A stretch of 64,000 nucleotides of DNA from [Enterobacter] lignolyticus SCF1 (GCF_000164865.1 NC_014618.1:1054001-1118000), one strand, 5' to 3'. Shown: positions 16,412-26,119, counted from the stretch's first letter. The notes: generated by a model not told the origin, from the sequence alone. Program-made: numbers and translations.

Positions 16412-17191
16412 TCAGAACATGACCTGTCCGCCGGTGATGTTGATCGATTGTCCGGTGCAGTAGGAGGCCTTCGGGCTTGCGTAAAACAGCAGCACGTCCA
16501 GCACGTCCTGGTAGTCGCAGCCGCGTTTCAGCGGCACTTTGTCGACATAGTATTGCTCAACCTCATCCGCGCGCAGACCGAGCTTGGCGGCGTATTGCGG
16601 CAGGAGAGACTGGAACATCGGCGACTTCAGCAGGTTGCCGAGCATCAGCGCGTGAACGGTAATGCCATATTCGGCGAGATCCAGCGCCAGAGACTGGGTC
16701 AGACCCACGCCGCCGAATTTGGCCGCGCTGTAACCGGAGTTGTGCTTACTGCCTACCTTGCCGGATTTCGAGTTGATCTGAATAATGCGGCCTTTAATGC
16801 CATCGCGAATCATCAGCCGCGAAAACTCCCGGGCGCAGAGGAAATAGCCGACCAGGTTCACCTGCAGCGAACGGTCGAAATCCCCGAGGGTAAAATCGCT
16901 GATAAACGCGGCTTTGGCGATGCCCGCGCTGTAAATCAGCAGGTCCACGCGGCCGAAAATCTCATCGACGCCGCGCGCCAGCGCCTCGACGCTGGCCTCG
17001 CTGGTGGCGTCCGATCCAAACCCCCAGGCTGACCCTTCGCCAAATTCGGCGTTAATCTCCTGGGCGATGTGGGTGGCTTTATCGCTTTGTATATCCACCA
17101 CCGCAACGCGGTACCCTTCGGCGGCAAGCCCACGGCAAAGGAACGCCCCCAGGGTTTGTCCTCCGCCAATGACAACGGCAACCTGACTCAT
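16412..17191 (-). CDS. srlD: Sorbitol-6-phosphate 2-dehydrogenase SrlD
   Basis: 259 residues, the E. coli length, in the short-chain dehydrogenase family. Residues about 7-20 hold the Rossmann glycine motif (VIGGGQTLGAFLC) and the catalytic pair is in YSAAKFG with an upstream Ser (INSKSGK). It oxidises D-glucitol 6-phosphate to fructose 6-phosphate with NAD. The gene follows srlB by 17 nt. Confidence 0.97.
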   Translation of the reverse strand: MSQVAVVIGGGQTLGAFLCRGLAAEGYRVAVVDIQSDKATHIAQEINAEFGEGSAWGFGSDATSEASVEALARGVDEIFGRVDLLIYSAGIAKAAFISDFTLGDFDRSLQVNLVGYFLCAREFSRLMIRDGIKGRIIQINSKSGKVGSKHNSGYSAAKFGGVGLTQSLALDLAEYGITVHALMLGNLLKSPMFQSLLPQYAAKLGLRADEVEQYYVDKVPLKRGCDYQDVLDVLLFYASPKASYCTGQSINITGGQVMF

Positions 17192-17208
17192 ACATTTCTC
17201 CTTACGGC

Positions 17209-17571
17209 TTAAGCAACAAACTTCAGTTCACAACCTGGCGCGATATCTTCCGGTACCGGCCCGCGGACGTGAACGGTACCCGGAAACTCTGGGGTGCTCT
17301 GGCCGTCAAAACGCACCGTGATATGCCCCAGCTCGCGTAAATTTTGTTCCGCCACATCGCCGACGGCGGTGACCGGATAACACTGTCCGCCGAGCTTCAG
17401 CGCGCTGGCAGCGCGCAGAGAACCGGCGAGATCCCCATGGCAGTGGATAAAGCAGAACTCTTCGATATCGGCCGGGGCCCCTTCGCGAAAAGTGATAAGC
17501 ATCTGTTCATCCAGCGCCAGGCGCGCGCTGGCGCCGATATGGGTAATGGTGGTCTGATAAATCACGGTCAT
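17209..17571 (-). CDS. srlB: Glucitol/sorbitol PTS EIIA component SrlB
   Basis: 120 residues (E. coli 123). A small cytoplasmic EIIA-Gut protein; FCFIHCHGDL near residue 41 carries conserved His residues, one of which would be the phosphorylation site. It relays phosphate from HPr to SrlE. The gene lies 11 nt after srlE. Confidence 0.96.
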   Translation of the reverse strand: MTVIYQTTITHIGASARLALDEQMLITFREGAPADIEEFCFIHCHGDLAGSLRAASALKLGGQCYPVTAVGDVAEQNLRELGHITVRFDGQSTPEFPGTVHVRGPVPEDIAPGCELKFVA

Positions 17572-17582
17572 GGCGAAACCCC

Positions 17583-18545
17583 TTATTGATAGATAAATCC
17601 GGAAACAAACCAGGCGATCAGCACCGTCGGCGCGCCGGTCAGGAAGCGGCTGACCAGCACCGACGGGACGCCGACGCGTACGGTCTCCTGACGCGCTTCG
17701 GCAAGCGACAGCCCTACCGGAATGAAGTCGCAGGCGGCCTGGGCGTTGATGGCGAACAGCGCCGGCAGCGCCAGGTGCGGCGGAATATTCCCCAGACCAA
17801 TCTGCACGCCGATCAGCACGCCGATGACCTGCGCAATCACGGCGCCCGGGCCGAGGAAGGGCGAGAGCAGCGGGAAGGAGCAGATTAGCGCCAGCGTCAC
17901 CAGGCCCAGCGGGTGGCTGGCGAGCGGCGCCAGGCCGTGGGCAATCCAGTCGCCCAGACCGGAGGCCATGATGATGCCGATAAGCGCCGAGACGAACGCC
18001 ATAAACGGCAGGATGGTTTTCAGCACGGTGTCTATCGTTTCGCGCCCCGCCTGAAACAGCACGGCAACGGCTGACCCCATTCCCATCCCGACTTTGGCCA
18101 GCAGGCCGTCGCTCTGCTCGGTGATTTTCTTGCTGGCGTCATAGTCGCGGTGCACCGTCGCGGAGGCCGTTTGCGACGCCTGTCCGACGGGCTGAATGTT
18201 GTTTTCCTTCACCCCGGAGACATAGATGTCTTCCATGATGAACTGAGCCAGCGGGCCGGATTTCCCCGTGGCGTGGATATTAATGGTCGGGATCCGCCGC
18301 TTGGGGTAGATCCCGCAGCGCAGCGTGCCGCCGCAGTCAATAATCGCCACGCCGATCTCTTCTTCCGGCGGTTCGCCCTCTTTGAAGCCGTCCACGGCCT
18401 GCCAGCCGGTAAGCTGCGCGAGGCGGTCGACGATCGCCGGCCGGGTGCCTGCGGTGATGTACACGATTTTTTTGTCCTGCGTGGCGTCTAGCTCAAGCGG
18501 GCCGCCCCAGCCGCCGGCGCCTTTTTCAATGCGAATGCGCGTCAT
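17583..18545 (-). CDS. srlE: Glucitol/sorbitol PTS EIIBC component SrlE
   Basis: 320 residues (E. coli 319). The N-terminal EIIB-Gut domain (about 1-125) has the cysteine-bearing stretch IIDCGGTLRCGIYPKRR near residue 70, one cysteine of which takes the phosphate. The C-terminal half is membrane-embedded (about 170-320). With SrlA and SrlB it imports and phosphorylates sorbitol. Its ATG overlaps the srlA stop by 4 nt. Confidence 0.96.
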   Translation of the reverse strand: MTRIRIEKGAGGWGGPLELDATQDKKIVYITAGTRPAIVDRLAQLTGWQAVDGFKEGEPPEEEIGVAIIDCGGTLRCGIYPKRRIPTINIHATGKSGPLAQFIMEDIYVSGVKENNIQPVGQASQTASATVHRDYDASKKITEQSDGLLAKVGMGMGSAVAVLFQAGRETIDTVLKTILPFMAFVSALIGIIMASGLGDWIAHGLAPLASHPLGLVTLALICSFPLLSPFLGPGAVIAQVIGVLIGVQIGLGNIPPHLALPALFAINAQAACDFIPVGLSLAEARQETVRVGVPSVLVSRFLTGAPTVLIAWFVSGFIYQ

Positions 18546-19105
18546 GATGCCGCTCCTGTTAAATGCACTTTCTGTTCAAGCTGAATCGCCATCTTTTTCT
18601 CGAAAATCGCGGTCGTCAGATCGGTGACCCAGCCGCGGAAAAAGTTAGTGACCAGGCCAACCAGCAGGTAACTGACCGCCAGCGGGCCGAGCGGTAGGCC
18701 GAGCGTGGTCAGACCGCTGGCGATGCCGAGGTAAACGAAAAGCTCGCCGGGGTTGATGTGTGGAAATAAACCGTTCATGGAGTGACAGCTGTAGGAGGCC
18801 GCCGCATAGTAGCTGGGTTTGTATTTTTCCGGCATAAAGCGCCCGAGACTCAGGGTCATCGGGTTGCAGAACACGAAGGTGCCGATGCACGGTAGCAGCA
18901 TGTAGCGGGTCAACGGATTCCCCGCACACTTTTGCGCCAGCTTCTCAATTCGCGCCTGGCCGATAAAGTTGATCAGCGCGTTCATGATGACCAGCAGGCT
19001 GATCAGCAGCGGAAGGATCCCGGTGACCATACCGGTAAACACTTCTCCGCCTTTCTGAAACAGCCCGATGAACCACTCGGCGCCGTGGGTGATGGTTTCA
19101 ATCAT
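18542..19105 (-). CDS. srlA: Glucitol/sorbitol PTS EIIC2 component SrlA
   Basis: 187 residues, equal to E. coli, from the ATG giving MIETITHGAEW. A longer reading adds 18 residues without a ribosome-binding site, while AGGAGAGAAAG lies just before the chosen ATG. Hydrophobic segments at about 23-48, 67-90 and 135-160 agree with its EIIC role. It is the first gene of srlAEBD-gutM-srlR-gutQ, divergent from mltB. Confidence 0.96.
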   Translation of the reverse strand: MIETITHGAEWFIGLFQKGGEVFTGMVTGILPLLISLLVIMNALINFIGQARIEKLAQKCAGNPLTRYMLLPCIGTFVFCNPMTLSLGRFMPEKYKPSYYAAASYSCHSMNGLFPHINPGELFVYLGIASGLTTLGLPLGPLAVSYLLVGLVTNFFRGWVTDLTTAIFEKKMAIQLEQKVHLTGAAS

Positions 19106-19176
19106 TCTTCTTTCTCTCCTCAAAGGGTACCTGTTCTGTCTGCAATATATTTTAATCACTTTGAAAGGTTTAAAAG

Positions 19177-19192
19177 TGTTATTTTGATCGCA
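19177..19192 (-). promoter_or_regulatory. CRP-like site upstream of srlA
   Basis: Minus strand TGCGATCAAAATAACA fits the CRP pattern TGTGA-N6-TCACA at eight of ten core positions and lies about 72 nt before srlA. Repeated TTTGAA/AAAGTG-type words nearby could be SrlR or GutM sites. The E. coli operon is CRP-activated. Confidence 0.45.
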
Positions 19193-19381
19193 AAATGAAA
19201 GATAAATCTTTTGAAGTGAAAGTTTGTTGGTGTGATGTATTTGAGATGAAAAAGACGCCAGGACGGCGCATTGCGCTTAAGGGCAGAGAATTTGGCGCTG
19301 AAGGGGGACTACCGCTTCTTGTCATTCGCGGTATGCTTTACCATACACCCCCCCTTGCTGAAATTGTTAAACGGATGTCCC

Positions 19382-20458
19382 ATGTTGAAGCGTCGTTACC
19401 TGGCTTTACTCCCTTTGTGTGTCCTGCTCGCTGCCTGTAGCAGCAAACCCAAAACGCAGGCCGCGCCTCAGACCACCTCGTCCGGGGGCTTCCTGCTGGA
19501 GCCGCAGCATAATGTCACGATGAGCGGCGGCGATTTTGCCAATAATCCGGCGGCCGAACAGTTTATCGACAGCATGGTGAGTAAGCATGGTTTTGACCGC
19601 CAGCAGCTGCATGAAATCCTCTCCCAGGCGAAGCGTCTGGACTATGTTCTGCGCCTGATGGATCGCCAGGCGCCGACCGTGCAGGCGCCGACCGGGCCGA
19701 ACGGCGCATGGCTGCGCTACCGCAAACAGTTCATCACCCCGGATAATGTGCAAAACGGCGTGGTGTTCTGGAACGAGCATCAGGATGCGCTGAACCGCGC
19801 CTGGCAGGTGTACGGCGTACCGCCGGAAATTATCGTCGGTATTATCGGCGTGGAAACCCGCTGGGGCCGCGTGATGGGGAAAACGCGCATTCTTGACGCG
19901 CTGGCGACGCTGTCGTTTAACTACCCGCGGCGCGCGCAGTATTTCTCCGCCGAGCTGGAGACGTTCCTGCTGATGGCGCGCGATGAGCAGGACGACCCGC
20001 TCGATCTGAAAGGCTCCTTCGCCGGGGCGATGGGCTACGGGCAGTTTATGCCGTCGTCCTACAAGCAGTATGCGGTGGACTTCAACGGCGACGGTCACAT
20101 CAACCTGTGGGACCCGGACGACGCCATCGGCAGCGTGGCGAACTATTTCAAACAGCATGGCTGGGTGAGCGGCGACCAGGTGGCGGTGAAGGCGATGGGC
20201 CAGGCGCCGGGGATGGAAAACGGCTTTAAGACCAGCTACAGCGTGTCGCAGTTGACCGCCGCCGGGCTGACGCCGACCCAGCCGCTCGGCAGCCATCAGC
20301 AGGCGAGCCTGCTGCGTCTGGATGTCGGCACCGGCTATGAATACTGGTACGGTCTGCCGAACTTCTATGCCATCACTCGCTATAACCACAGCACCCACTA
20401 CGCGATGGCGGTCTGGCAACTGGGGCTGGCCGTGGCGCAGGCGCGCACGCAGCAGTAG
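19382..20458 (+). CDS. mltB: Membrane-bound lytic murein transglycosylase B
   Basis: 358 residues from the ATG giving MLKRRYLALLPL, which restores the lipoprotein signal with lipobox LAAC (E. coli MltB 361). An in-frame ATG 37 codons earlier would destroy that signal. The SLT family 3 domain holds the catalytic glutamate in IIGVETRWGR (about residue 160) and GAMGYGQFMPSSY. It cleaves the MurNAc-GlcNAc bond with 1,6-anhydro product formation, from the outer membrane. Divergent from srlA. Confidence 0.97.
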   Translation: MLKRRYLALLPLCVLLAACSSKPKTQAAPQTTSSGGFLLEPQHNVTMSGGDFANNPAAEQFIDSMVSKHGFDRQQLHEILSQAKRLDYVLRLMDRQAPTVQAPTGPNGAWLRYRKQFITPDNVQNGVVFWNEHQDALNRAWQVYGVPPEIIVGIIGVETRWGRVMGKTRILDALATLSFNYPRRAQYFSAELETFLLMARDEQDDPLDLKGSFAGAMGYGQFMPSSYKQYAVDFNGDGHINLWDPDDAIGSVANYFKQHGWVSGDQVAVKAMGQAPGMENGFKTSYSVSQLTAAGLTPTQPLGSHQQASLLRLDVGTGYEYWYGLPNFYAITRYNHSTHYAMAVWQLGLAVAQARTQQ

Positions 20459-20465
20459 CCCGCAG

Positions 20466-20488
20466 GTCCCTCCTCGCCCAGGAGGGAC
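20466..20488 (+). terminator. Hairpin after mltB
   Basis: A 9-bp perfect stem GTCCCTCCT / AGGAGGGAC with loop CGCCC, 8 nt after the mltB stop. No U-run follows, so termination strength is uncertain. Confidence 0.5.
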
Positions 20489-20635
20489 TGACACATTTCG
20501 ATCGACGCGGCTGGCGTCTGCCCGGTCGCCTCGCGATTTTTCTGAAGACGCTGCGCAAATTTGTTCCCCGCTCTCCACCTTCTTTTAGAAAGTGCTATCT
20601 TGATGCCCATCTTTTTTTGGTCGCGAGGGATAACC

Positions 20636-21133
20636 ATGACAGACAGTGAACTGATGCGGCTCAGCGAGCAGGTCGGCCTGGCGCTGAAGGCCCAGGGCGC
20701 GACGGTGACCGCCGCGGAGTCTTGCACCGGCGGCTGGATAGCCAAAACGATAACCGATATCGCCGGCAGCTCCGCGTGGTTTGAGCGCGGGTTCGTCACC
20801 TACAGCAATGAGGCGAAATCGCAGATGATCGGCGTGCGGGAAGAGACGCTGCTGGACCACGGCGCGGTCAGCGAGCCGGTGGTTGTCGAAATGGCGATTG
20901 GCGCGCTGCGGGCGGCACGGGCGACCTACGCGCTGTCGGTCAGCGGTATCGCCGGCCCGGACGGCGGCAGCGAGGCGAAGCCCGTCGGCACGGTGTGGTT
21001 TGGCCTTGCCTGTGCGAACGGGCAGGGCTTTACCCGCTGTGAATGCTTCGCCGGAGACCGCGAAGCGGTACGCAGACAGGCCACCGCGTATGCGCTGCAG
21101 CTGCTGTGGCAACAATTTCTACAAAATGCTTGA
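20636..21133 (+). CDS. pncC: Nicotinamide-nucleotide amidohydrolase PncC
   Basis: 165 residues from the ATG giving MTDSELMRL, equal to E. coli PncC (formerly YgaD); the longer in-frame reading lacks a ribosome-binding site and family similarity. CinA C-terminal domain with TAAESCTGGWIAK (about 23-36) and VSGIAGPDGG. It deamidates NMN to nicotinate mononucleotide in NAD recycling. Its stop codon abuts the recA LexA box. Confidence 0.96.
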   Translation: MTDSELMRLSEQVGLALKAQGATVTAAESCTGGWIAKTITDIAGSSAWFERGFVTYSNEAKSQMIGVREETLLDHGAVSEPVVVEMAIGALRAARATYALSVSGIAGPDGGSEAKPVGTVWFGLACANGQGFTRCECFAGDREAVRRQATAYALQLLWQQFLQNA

Positions 21134-21157
21134 TACTGTATGACTATACAGTATAAT
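21130..21157 (+). promoter_or_regulatory. recA promoter with overlapping LexA (SOS) box
   Basis: TTGATA at 21130-21135 and TATAAT at 21152-21157 are 16 nt apart. Between and over them lies the LexA box TACTGTATGACTATACAGTA at 21134-21153, a near-perfect palindrome with the CTGT-N8-ACAG core. LexA bound here blocks RNA polymerase until RecA-driven LexA self-cleavage. Confidence 0.97.
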
Positions 21158-21206
21158 TGCGTCAACAGAACAGTATTCACGCGGTAACACCCGGACAGGA
21201 GTAATA

Positions 21207-22265
21207 ATGGCTATCGACGAAAACAAACAGAAAGCGTTGGCGGCAGCACTGGGCCAGATCGAAAAACAATTCGGTAAAGGCTCTATCATGCGCCTGGGTG
21301 AAGACCGCTCCATGGATGTGGAAACTATCTCCACCGGCTCGCTTTCGCTGGATATCGCCCTGGGTGCCGGCGGTTTACCGATGGGCCGTATTGTTGAAAT
21401 TTACGGGCCGGAGTCTTCCGGTAAAACCACGCTGACCCTGCAGGTGATCGCGGCAGCGCAGCGCGAAGGTAAAACCTGTGCGTTTATCGATGCCGAACAC
21501 GCGCTGGACCCGATTTATGCCCGCAAGCTGGGTGTCGATATCGACAACCTGCTGTGCTCCCAGCCGGACACCGGCGAGCAGGCGCTGGAAATCTGTGATG
21601 CGCTGGCGCGTTCCGGCGCGGTCGACGTTATCGTCGTCGACTCCGTCGCGGCGCTGACGCCGAAAGCGGAAATCGAAGGTGAAATCGGCGACTCTCACAT
21701 GGGTCTCGCGGCGCGTATGATGAGCCAGGCGATGCGTAAGCTGGCCGGTAACCTGAAGCAGTCCAACACGCTGCTGATCTTCATCAACCAGATCCGTATG
21801 AAAATCGGCGTGATGTTTGGCAACCCGGAAACCACCACCGGGGGTAACGCGCTCAAATTCTACGCCTCCGTGCGCCTGGACATTCGTCGTATCGGCGCGG
21901 TGAAAGAGGGTGAAAACGTCGTCGGCAGCGAAACCCGCGTGAAGGTCGTGAAAAACAAAATCGCGGCGCCGTTTAAACAGGCTGAATTCCAGATCCTCTA
22001 CGGCGAAGGGATTAACTTCTTCGGCGAACTGGTCGATCTCGGCGTGAAAGAGAAGCTGATCGAAAAAGCGGGCGCCTGGTATAGCTATAACGGTGAAAAA
22101 ATCGGGCAGGGTAAAGCTAACGCGATTGCCTGGCTGAAGGAAAACCCGGCCGCCGCAAAAGAGATCGAAAAGAAAGTTCGCGAACTGCTGCTCAACAACC
22201 AGGATCCTACTCCGGCGTTCACCGTTGACGATAACGACGTCGCGGAAACCAGCGAAGATTTCTGA
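21207..22265 (+). CDS. recA: Recombinase A
   Basis: 352 residues, nearly identical to E. coli RecA (353). The core ATPase has Walker A GPESSGKTT (about 67-75), the Walker B strand VIVVDSVAAL, the L2 loop region NPETTTGGNALKF, and an acidic C-terminal tail (DDNDVAETSEDF) that tempers DNA binding. It forms the presynaptic filament for strand exchange and stimulates LexA cleavage. GGAG lies 8 nt before the ATG. Confidence 0.99.
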   Translation: MAIDENKQKALAAALGQIEKQFGKGSIMRLGEDRSMDVETISTGSLSLDIALGAGGLPMGRIVEIYGPESSGKTTLTLQVIAAAQREGKTCAFIDAEHALDPIYARKLGVDIDNLLCSQPDTGEQALEICDALARSGAVDVIVVDSVAALTPKAEIEGEIGDSHMGLAARMMSQAMRKLAGNLKQSNTLLIFINQIRMKIGVMFGNPETTTGGNALKFYASVRLDIRRIGAVKEGENVVGSETRVKVVKNKIAAPFKQAEFQILYGEGINFFGELVDLGVKEKLIEKAGAWYSYNGEKIGQGKANAIAWLKENPAAAKEIEKKVRELLLNNQDPTPAFTVDDNDVAETSEDF

Positions 22266-22284
22266 TAGAGTGTTGAAAGTGACG

Positions 22285-22316
22285 AAAAGGGCTGCTGATG
22301 CGGCCCTTTTGTTTTT
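22285..22316 (+). terminator. Rho-independent terminator between recA and recX
   Basis: Stem AAAAGGGC / GCCCTTTT (22285-22310) followed by GTTTTTG. In E. coli read-through of the equivalent signal supplies a little recX mRNA. Confidence 0.85.
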
Positions 22317-22341
22317 GTTCCGTTGTCGATAAAGGCCCGCT

Positions 22342-22845
22342 ATGACCGACAGTTCCTCACCCCGCCGTTCCGCCTACGCGCGTTTGCTGGACAGAGCGAT
22401 TCGCATTCTGGCGATGCGCGATCACAGCGAAAAAGAGCTGCGCCGCAAGCTGGCGGCGCCGGTGATGGGGAAAAACGGTCCGGAAGCGATGGAGGCGACC
22501 CCCGAGGACATCGACAGCGTTATCCAGTGGTGCTTCGAAAGCCGCTATCTTGACGATGCGCGCTTCACCCGGCTGTTTATCGCCAGCCGCAGCCGTAAGG
22601 GCTACGGTCCGGCGCGTATCCGCCAGGAGCTTAACCAGAAAGGGATTGCGCGGCAGGAGATCGAGCAGGCGATGTATGAGTGCGAGACCGACTGGCAGGC
22701 GCTGGCGCGCGAGCAGGCGGAGCGGAAATTCGGCACGCCGCTGCCGACGGTATTTGCGCAAAAAGTGAAGGTACAGCGCTTTTTACTCAACCGCGGCTAT
22801 CTGATGGAGGATATCCAGGCGCTCTTTACCTCCCGATTTGTATGA
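22342..22845 (+). CDS. recX: RecA regulatory protein RecX
   Basis: 167 residues (E. coli 166), basic and all-helical with the three-helix repeats of the RecX family (LDDARFTRLFIASRSRKGYGPARIRQEL around residues 72-100). It caps RecA filaments and limits recombinase and co-protease activity. It lies 76 nt after recA, beyond the terminator. Confidence 0.97.
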   Translation: MTDSSSPRRSAYARLLDRAIRILAMRDHSEKELRRKLAAPVMGKNGPEAMEATPEDIDSVIQWCFESRYLDDARFTRLFIASRSRKGYGPARIRQELNQKGIARQEIEQAMYECETDWQALAREQAERKFGTPLPTVFAQKVKVQRFLLNRGYLMEDIQALFTSRFV

Positions 22846-23033
22846 CGTCTCATACGTCATCCGTCACGAAACGCGACTATTTGGCGTATTTTTGCAGATA
22901 GAACCATCCTGGATTTTACTTCCCTCTAAAGAAAACTTATCTTATTCCCACTTTTTTCCGCCAGGTGGCCTGACTGTCTAAAAACCGGTCAATCGCGCCT
23001 GCAACAATCCGTTAGCTTGATTTCAGGATAATT

Positions 23034-25661
23034 ATGAGCAAGAGCACCGCTGAGATCCGTCAGGCGTTTCTCGACTTTTTCCATAGCAAGGGACATCAGG
23101 TAGTTGCCAGCAGCTCCCTGGTGCCGAACAACGACCCGACCCTGCTGTTTACCAACGCCGGGATGAACCAGTTCAAAGACGTGTTCCTGGGTCTCGATAA
23201 ACGTAATTATTCCCGCGCAACGACCGCGCAGCGCTGCGTGCGCGCGGGCGGTAAGCACAACGATCTGGAAAACGTCGGTTACACCGCGCGCCACCACACG
23301 TTCTTCGAAATGCTGGGCAACTTCAGCTTCGGCGACTACTTCAAGCATGATGCGATTAAATATGCCTGGGAACTGCTGACCGGGGATAACTGGTTTGCGC
23401 TGCCGAAAGAGAAGCTGTGGGTCACCGTCTATGAGACCGATGACGAAGCTTTCGACATCTGGGCAAACGAAGTGGGCGTTCCGCGTGAGCGTATTATCCG
23501 CATCGGCGACAACAAAGGCGCGCCGTACGCCTCTGACAACTTCTGGCAGATGGGCGACACCGGTCCCTGCGGCCCGTGCACCGAGATTTTCTTCGATCAT
23601 GGCGACCACATCTGGGGCGGACCTCCGGGCAGCCCGGAAGAGGACGGCGACCGCTATATCGAAATCTGGAACATCGTCTTCATGCAGTTTAACCGCCAGG
23701 CTGATGGCACCATGGAACCGCTGCCGAAGCCGTCCGTGGATACCGGTATGGGCCTTGAGCGTATTGCCGCGGTGCTACAGCACGTTAACTCTAACTACGA
23801 CATCGACCTGTTCCGCACGCTGATTCAGGCCGTGGCGAAAGTGACCGGCGCGACCGATCTGAGCAACAAATCGCTGCGCGTTATTGCCGACCATATCCGC
23901 TCCTGCGCGTTCCTGATTGCCGACGGCGTTATTCCGTCCAACGAGAACCGTGGCTACGTGCTGCGCCGCATCATTCGCCGCGCCATTCGTCACGGTAACA
24001 TGCTGGGCGCGAAGGATACCTTCTTCTACAAGCTGGTTGGGCCGCTGGTTGAGGTAATGGGTTCCGCAGGCGATGACCTGAAGCGTCAGCAGGCGCAGGT
24101 TGAACAGATTCTGAAAACCGAAGAGGAGCAGTTCGCCCGTACGCTTGAGCGTGGCCTGGCGCTGCTCGACGAAGAGCTGGCGAAACTGTCCGGCGATACG
24201 CTGGACGGCGAAACCGCGTTCCGTCTGTACGATACCTACGGTTTCCCGGTTGACCTGACGGCGGACGTTTGCCGTGAGCGCAATATCAAAGTTGACGAAG
24301 CCGGCTTCGAAGCCGCGATGGAAGAACAGCGCCGCCGCGCGCGTGAGTCCAGCGGCTTTGGCGCTGACTATAACGCTATGATCCGCGTTGACGGCGCGTC
24401 GGAGTTTAAAGGCTACGACCATCTTGAACTGAACGGTAAAGTGACCGCGCTGTTCGTCGACGGTAAAGCGGTTAACAGCATTAACGCCGGTCAGGATGCG
24501 GTTGTCATTCTCGATCAGACGCCGTTCTATGCGGAATCTGGCGGTCAGGTCGGCGATAAGGGCGAACTGAAAGGCGCAGGCTTTGGCTTTGCGGTCAGCG
24601 ACACGCAAAAATATGGTCAGGCGATTGGTCATCTCGGCAAACTGAGCAACGGCAGCCTGAAGGTGGGCGACGCCGTACAGGCTGATGTTGACGAGGTCCG
24701 CCGCGCGCGTATCCGTCTGAACCACTCGGCGACGCACCTGATGCACGCCGCGCTTCGCGATGTGCTGGGTACGCACGTGGCGCAGAAAGGTTCGCTGGTG
24801 AACGACAAAGCGCTGCGCTTCGACTTCTCCCATTTTGAAGCCATGAAGCCGGAAGAGATCCGCGCAGTGGAAGATCTGGTCAATGCGCAGATCCGCCGCA
24901 ACCTGCCGGTCGAAACCCACGTCATGGAGCTGGAAGACGCGAAAGCGAAAGGCGCGATGGCGCTGTTCGGCGAGAAATACGACGATCGCGTACGCGTGCT
25001 GAGCATGGGCGACTTCTCCACCGAGCTGTGCGGCGGTACGCATGCCTCGCGCACTGGCGATATCGGTCTGTTCCGTATTACCTCTGAATCCGGTACGGCG
25101 GCGGGCGTTCGTCGTATTGAAGCGGTAACGGGCGAGGGCGCAATTGCCAGCCTGCACGCTGAGAGCGATCTGCTGAGCGACGTTGCGCAGCTGCTCAAAG
25201 GCGACAGCCATAATCTGGCGGACAAAGTTCGTACCGTGCTGGAGCGTACGCGCCAGCTGGAAAAAGAGCTGCAGCAGCTGAAAGAGCAGGCGGCAGCGCA
25301 GGAGAGTGCGAGCCTTTCCAGCAAAGCGGAAGAGATTAACGGCGTTAAGCTGCTGGTAAGTGAGCTTGCCGGCGTTGAGCCGAAGATGCTGCGCACCATG
25401 GTTGACGATCTCAAGAACCAGTTAGGTTCTACCGTCATCGTACTGGCCACGGTCGCAGAAGGTAAGGTTTCTCTGATTGCGGGCGTCTCTAAGGATGTGA
25501 CGGACCGTGTGAAAGCCGGAGAGCTGATTGGTATGGTCGCCCAGCAGGTGGGTGGTAAAGGGGGCGGTCGTCCGGACATGGCGCAAGCCGGTGGTACTGA
25601 CGCAGCGGCTCTTCCTGCAGCACTGGCCAGCGTAAAAGGCTGGGTTAGCGCAAAACTGTAA
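23034..25661 (+). CDS. alaS: Alanyl-tRNA synthetase
   Basis: 875 residues (E. coli 876). The class II catalytic domain starts at the N-terminus (TSEIR-type start, HTFFEMLGNFSFGDYF for motif 2, GMGLERIAAVLQ for motif 3), then the tRNA-recognition region, the editing domain with zinc ligands HSATHLMH (about residue 564) and CGGTHASRTGDIG (about 666), and the C-Ala oligomerisation domain with GGKGGGRPDMAQAGG. It charges tRNA-Ala and clears Ser/Gly-mischarged tRNA. A good AGGA precedes the ATG. Confidence 0.99.
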   Translation: MSKSTAEIRQAFLDFFHSKGHQVVASSSLVPNNDPTLLFTNAGMNQFKDVFLGLDKRNYSRATTAQRCVRAGGKHNDLENVGYTARHHTFFEMLGNFSFGDYFKHDAIKYAWELLTGDNWFALPKEKLWVTVYETDDEAFDIWANEVGVPRERIIRIGDNKGAPYASDNFWQMGDTGPCGPCTEIFFDHGDHIWGGPPGSPEEDGDRYIEIWNIVFMQFNRQADGTMEPLPKPSVDTGMGLERIAAVLQHVNSNYDIDLFRTLIQAVAKVTGATDLSNKSLRVIADHIRSCAFLIADGVIPSNENRGYVLRRIIRRAIRHGNMLGAKDTFFYKLVGPLVEVMGSAGDDLKRQQAQVEQILKTEEEQFARTLERGLALLDEELAKLSGDTLDGETAFRLYDTYGFPVDLTADVCRERNIKVDEAGFEAAMEEQRRRARESSGFGADYNAMIRVDGASEFKGYDHLELNGKVTALFVDGKAVNSINAGQDAVVILDQTPFYAESGGQVGDKGELKGAGFGFAVSDTQKYGQAIGHLGKLSNGSLKVGDAVQADVDEVRRARIRLNHSATHLMHAALRDVLGTHVAQKGSLVNDKALRFDFSHFEAMKPEEIRAVEDLVNAQIRRNLPVETHVMELEDAKAKGAMALFGEKYDDRVRVLSMGDFSTELCGGTHASRTGDIGLFRITSESGTAAGVRRIEAVTGEGAIASLHAESDLLSDVAQLLKGDSHNLADKVRTVLERTRQLEKELQQLKEQAAAQESASLSSKAEEINGVKLLVSELAGVEPKMLRTMVDDLKNQLGSTVIVLATVAEGKVSLIAGVSKDVTDRVKAGELIGMVAQQVGGKGGGRPDMAQAGGTDAAALPAALASVKGWVSAKL

Positions 25662-25901
25662 TAACAATAACGCGGCAGACGCCTTACGCTCCGGCGTTTT
25701 GGCGTCTCGCCGTCGCAATACTGATAACGATAAAGTCAGGTTGAAATTGTGTAAATCGGCTAAACTTACGTTTAACAGAATGTGATGCCGTGACTGCTTA
25801 CACGTTTACGTGTTTGTCATCGCTTACTTTTTGGCGTTATATGACGGATAATGCCGGGATACAGAGAGACCCGACTCTTTTAATCTTTCAAGGAGCAAAG
25901 A

Positions 25902-26087
25902 ATGCTGATTCTGACTCGTCGAGTTGGTGAGACCCTCATGATAGGCGATGAGGTCACCGTGACAGTTTTAGGGGTGAAGGGCAACCAGGTGCGCATCGGC
26001 GTAAATGCCCCTAAAGAAGTCTCTGTCCATCGTGAAGAGATCTACCAGCGTATCCAGGCTGAAAAATCCCAGCAGTCCAGTTACTGA
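25902..26087 (+). CDS. csrA: Carbon storage regulator CsrA
   Basis: 61 residues, as in E. coli. The RNA-binding dimer is recognisable from [18 protein letters not shown] at the N-terminus and [12 protein letters not shown] near the C-terminus, with the key basic residues R44-type and L4/R6 present. It binds GGA motifs in mRNA leaders and represses or stabilises targets in carbon flow, motility and biofilm. AAGGAG lies 8 nt before the ATG. Confidence 0.99.
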
Positions 26088-26093
26088 TTTCTC

Positions 26094-26119
26094 TGCGTCT
26101 CACTCTACGGTGAGACGCA
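26094..26119 (+). terminator. csrA terminator hairpin
   Basis: A 10-bp perfect stem TGCGTCTCAC / GTGAGACGCA with a 6-nt loop starts 7 nt after the csrA stop. The U-run is poor. Confidence 0.65.

Noticed and set aside
23775..25211. Long 478-codon minus-strand frame opposite alaS
   Set aside because: Mirror of a GC-rich coding sequence; no start signal and the sense gene is certain.
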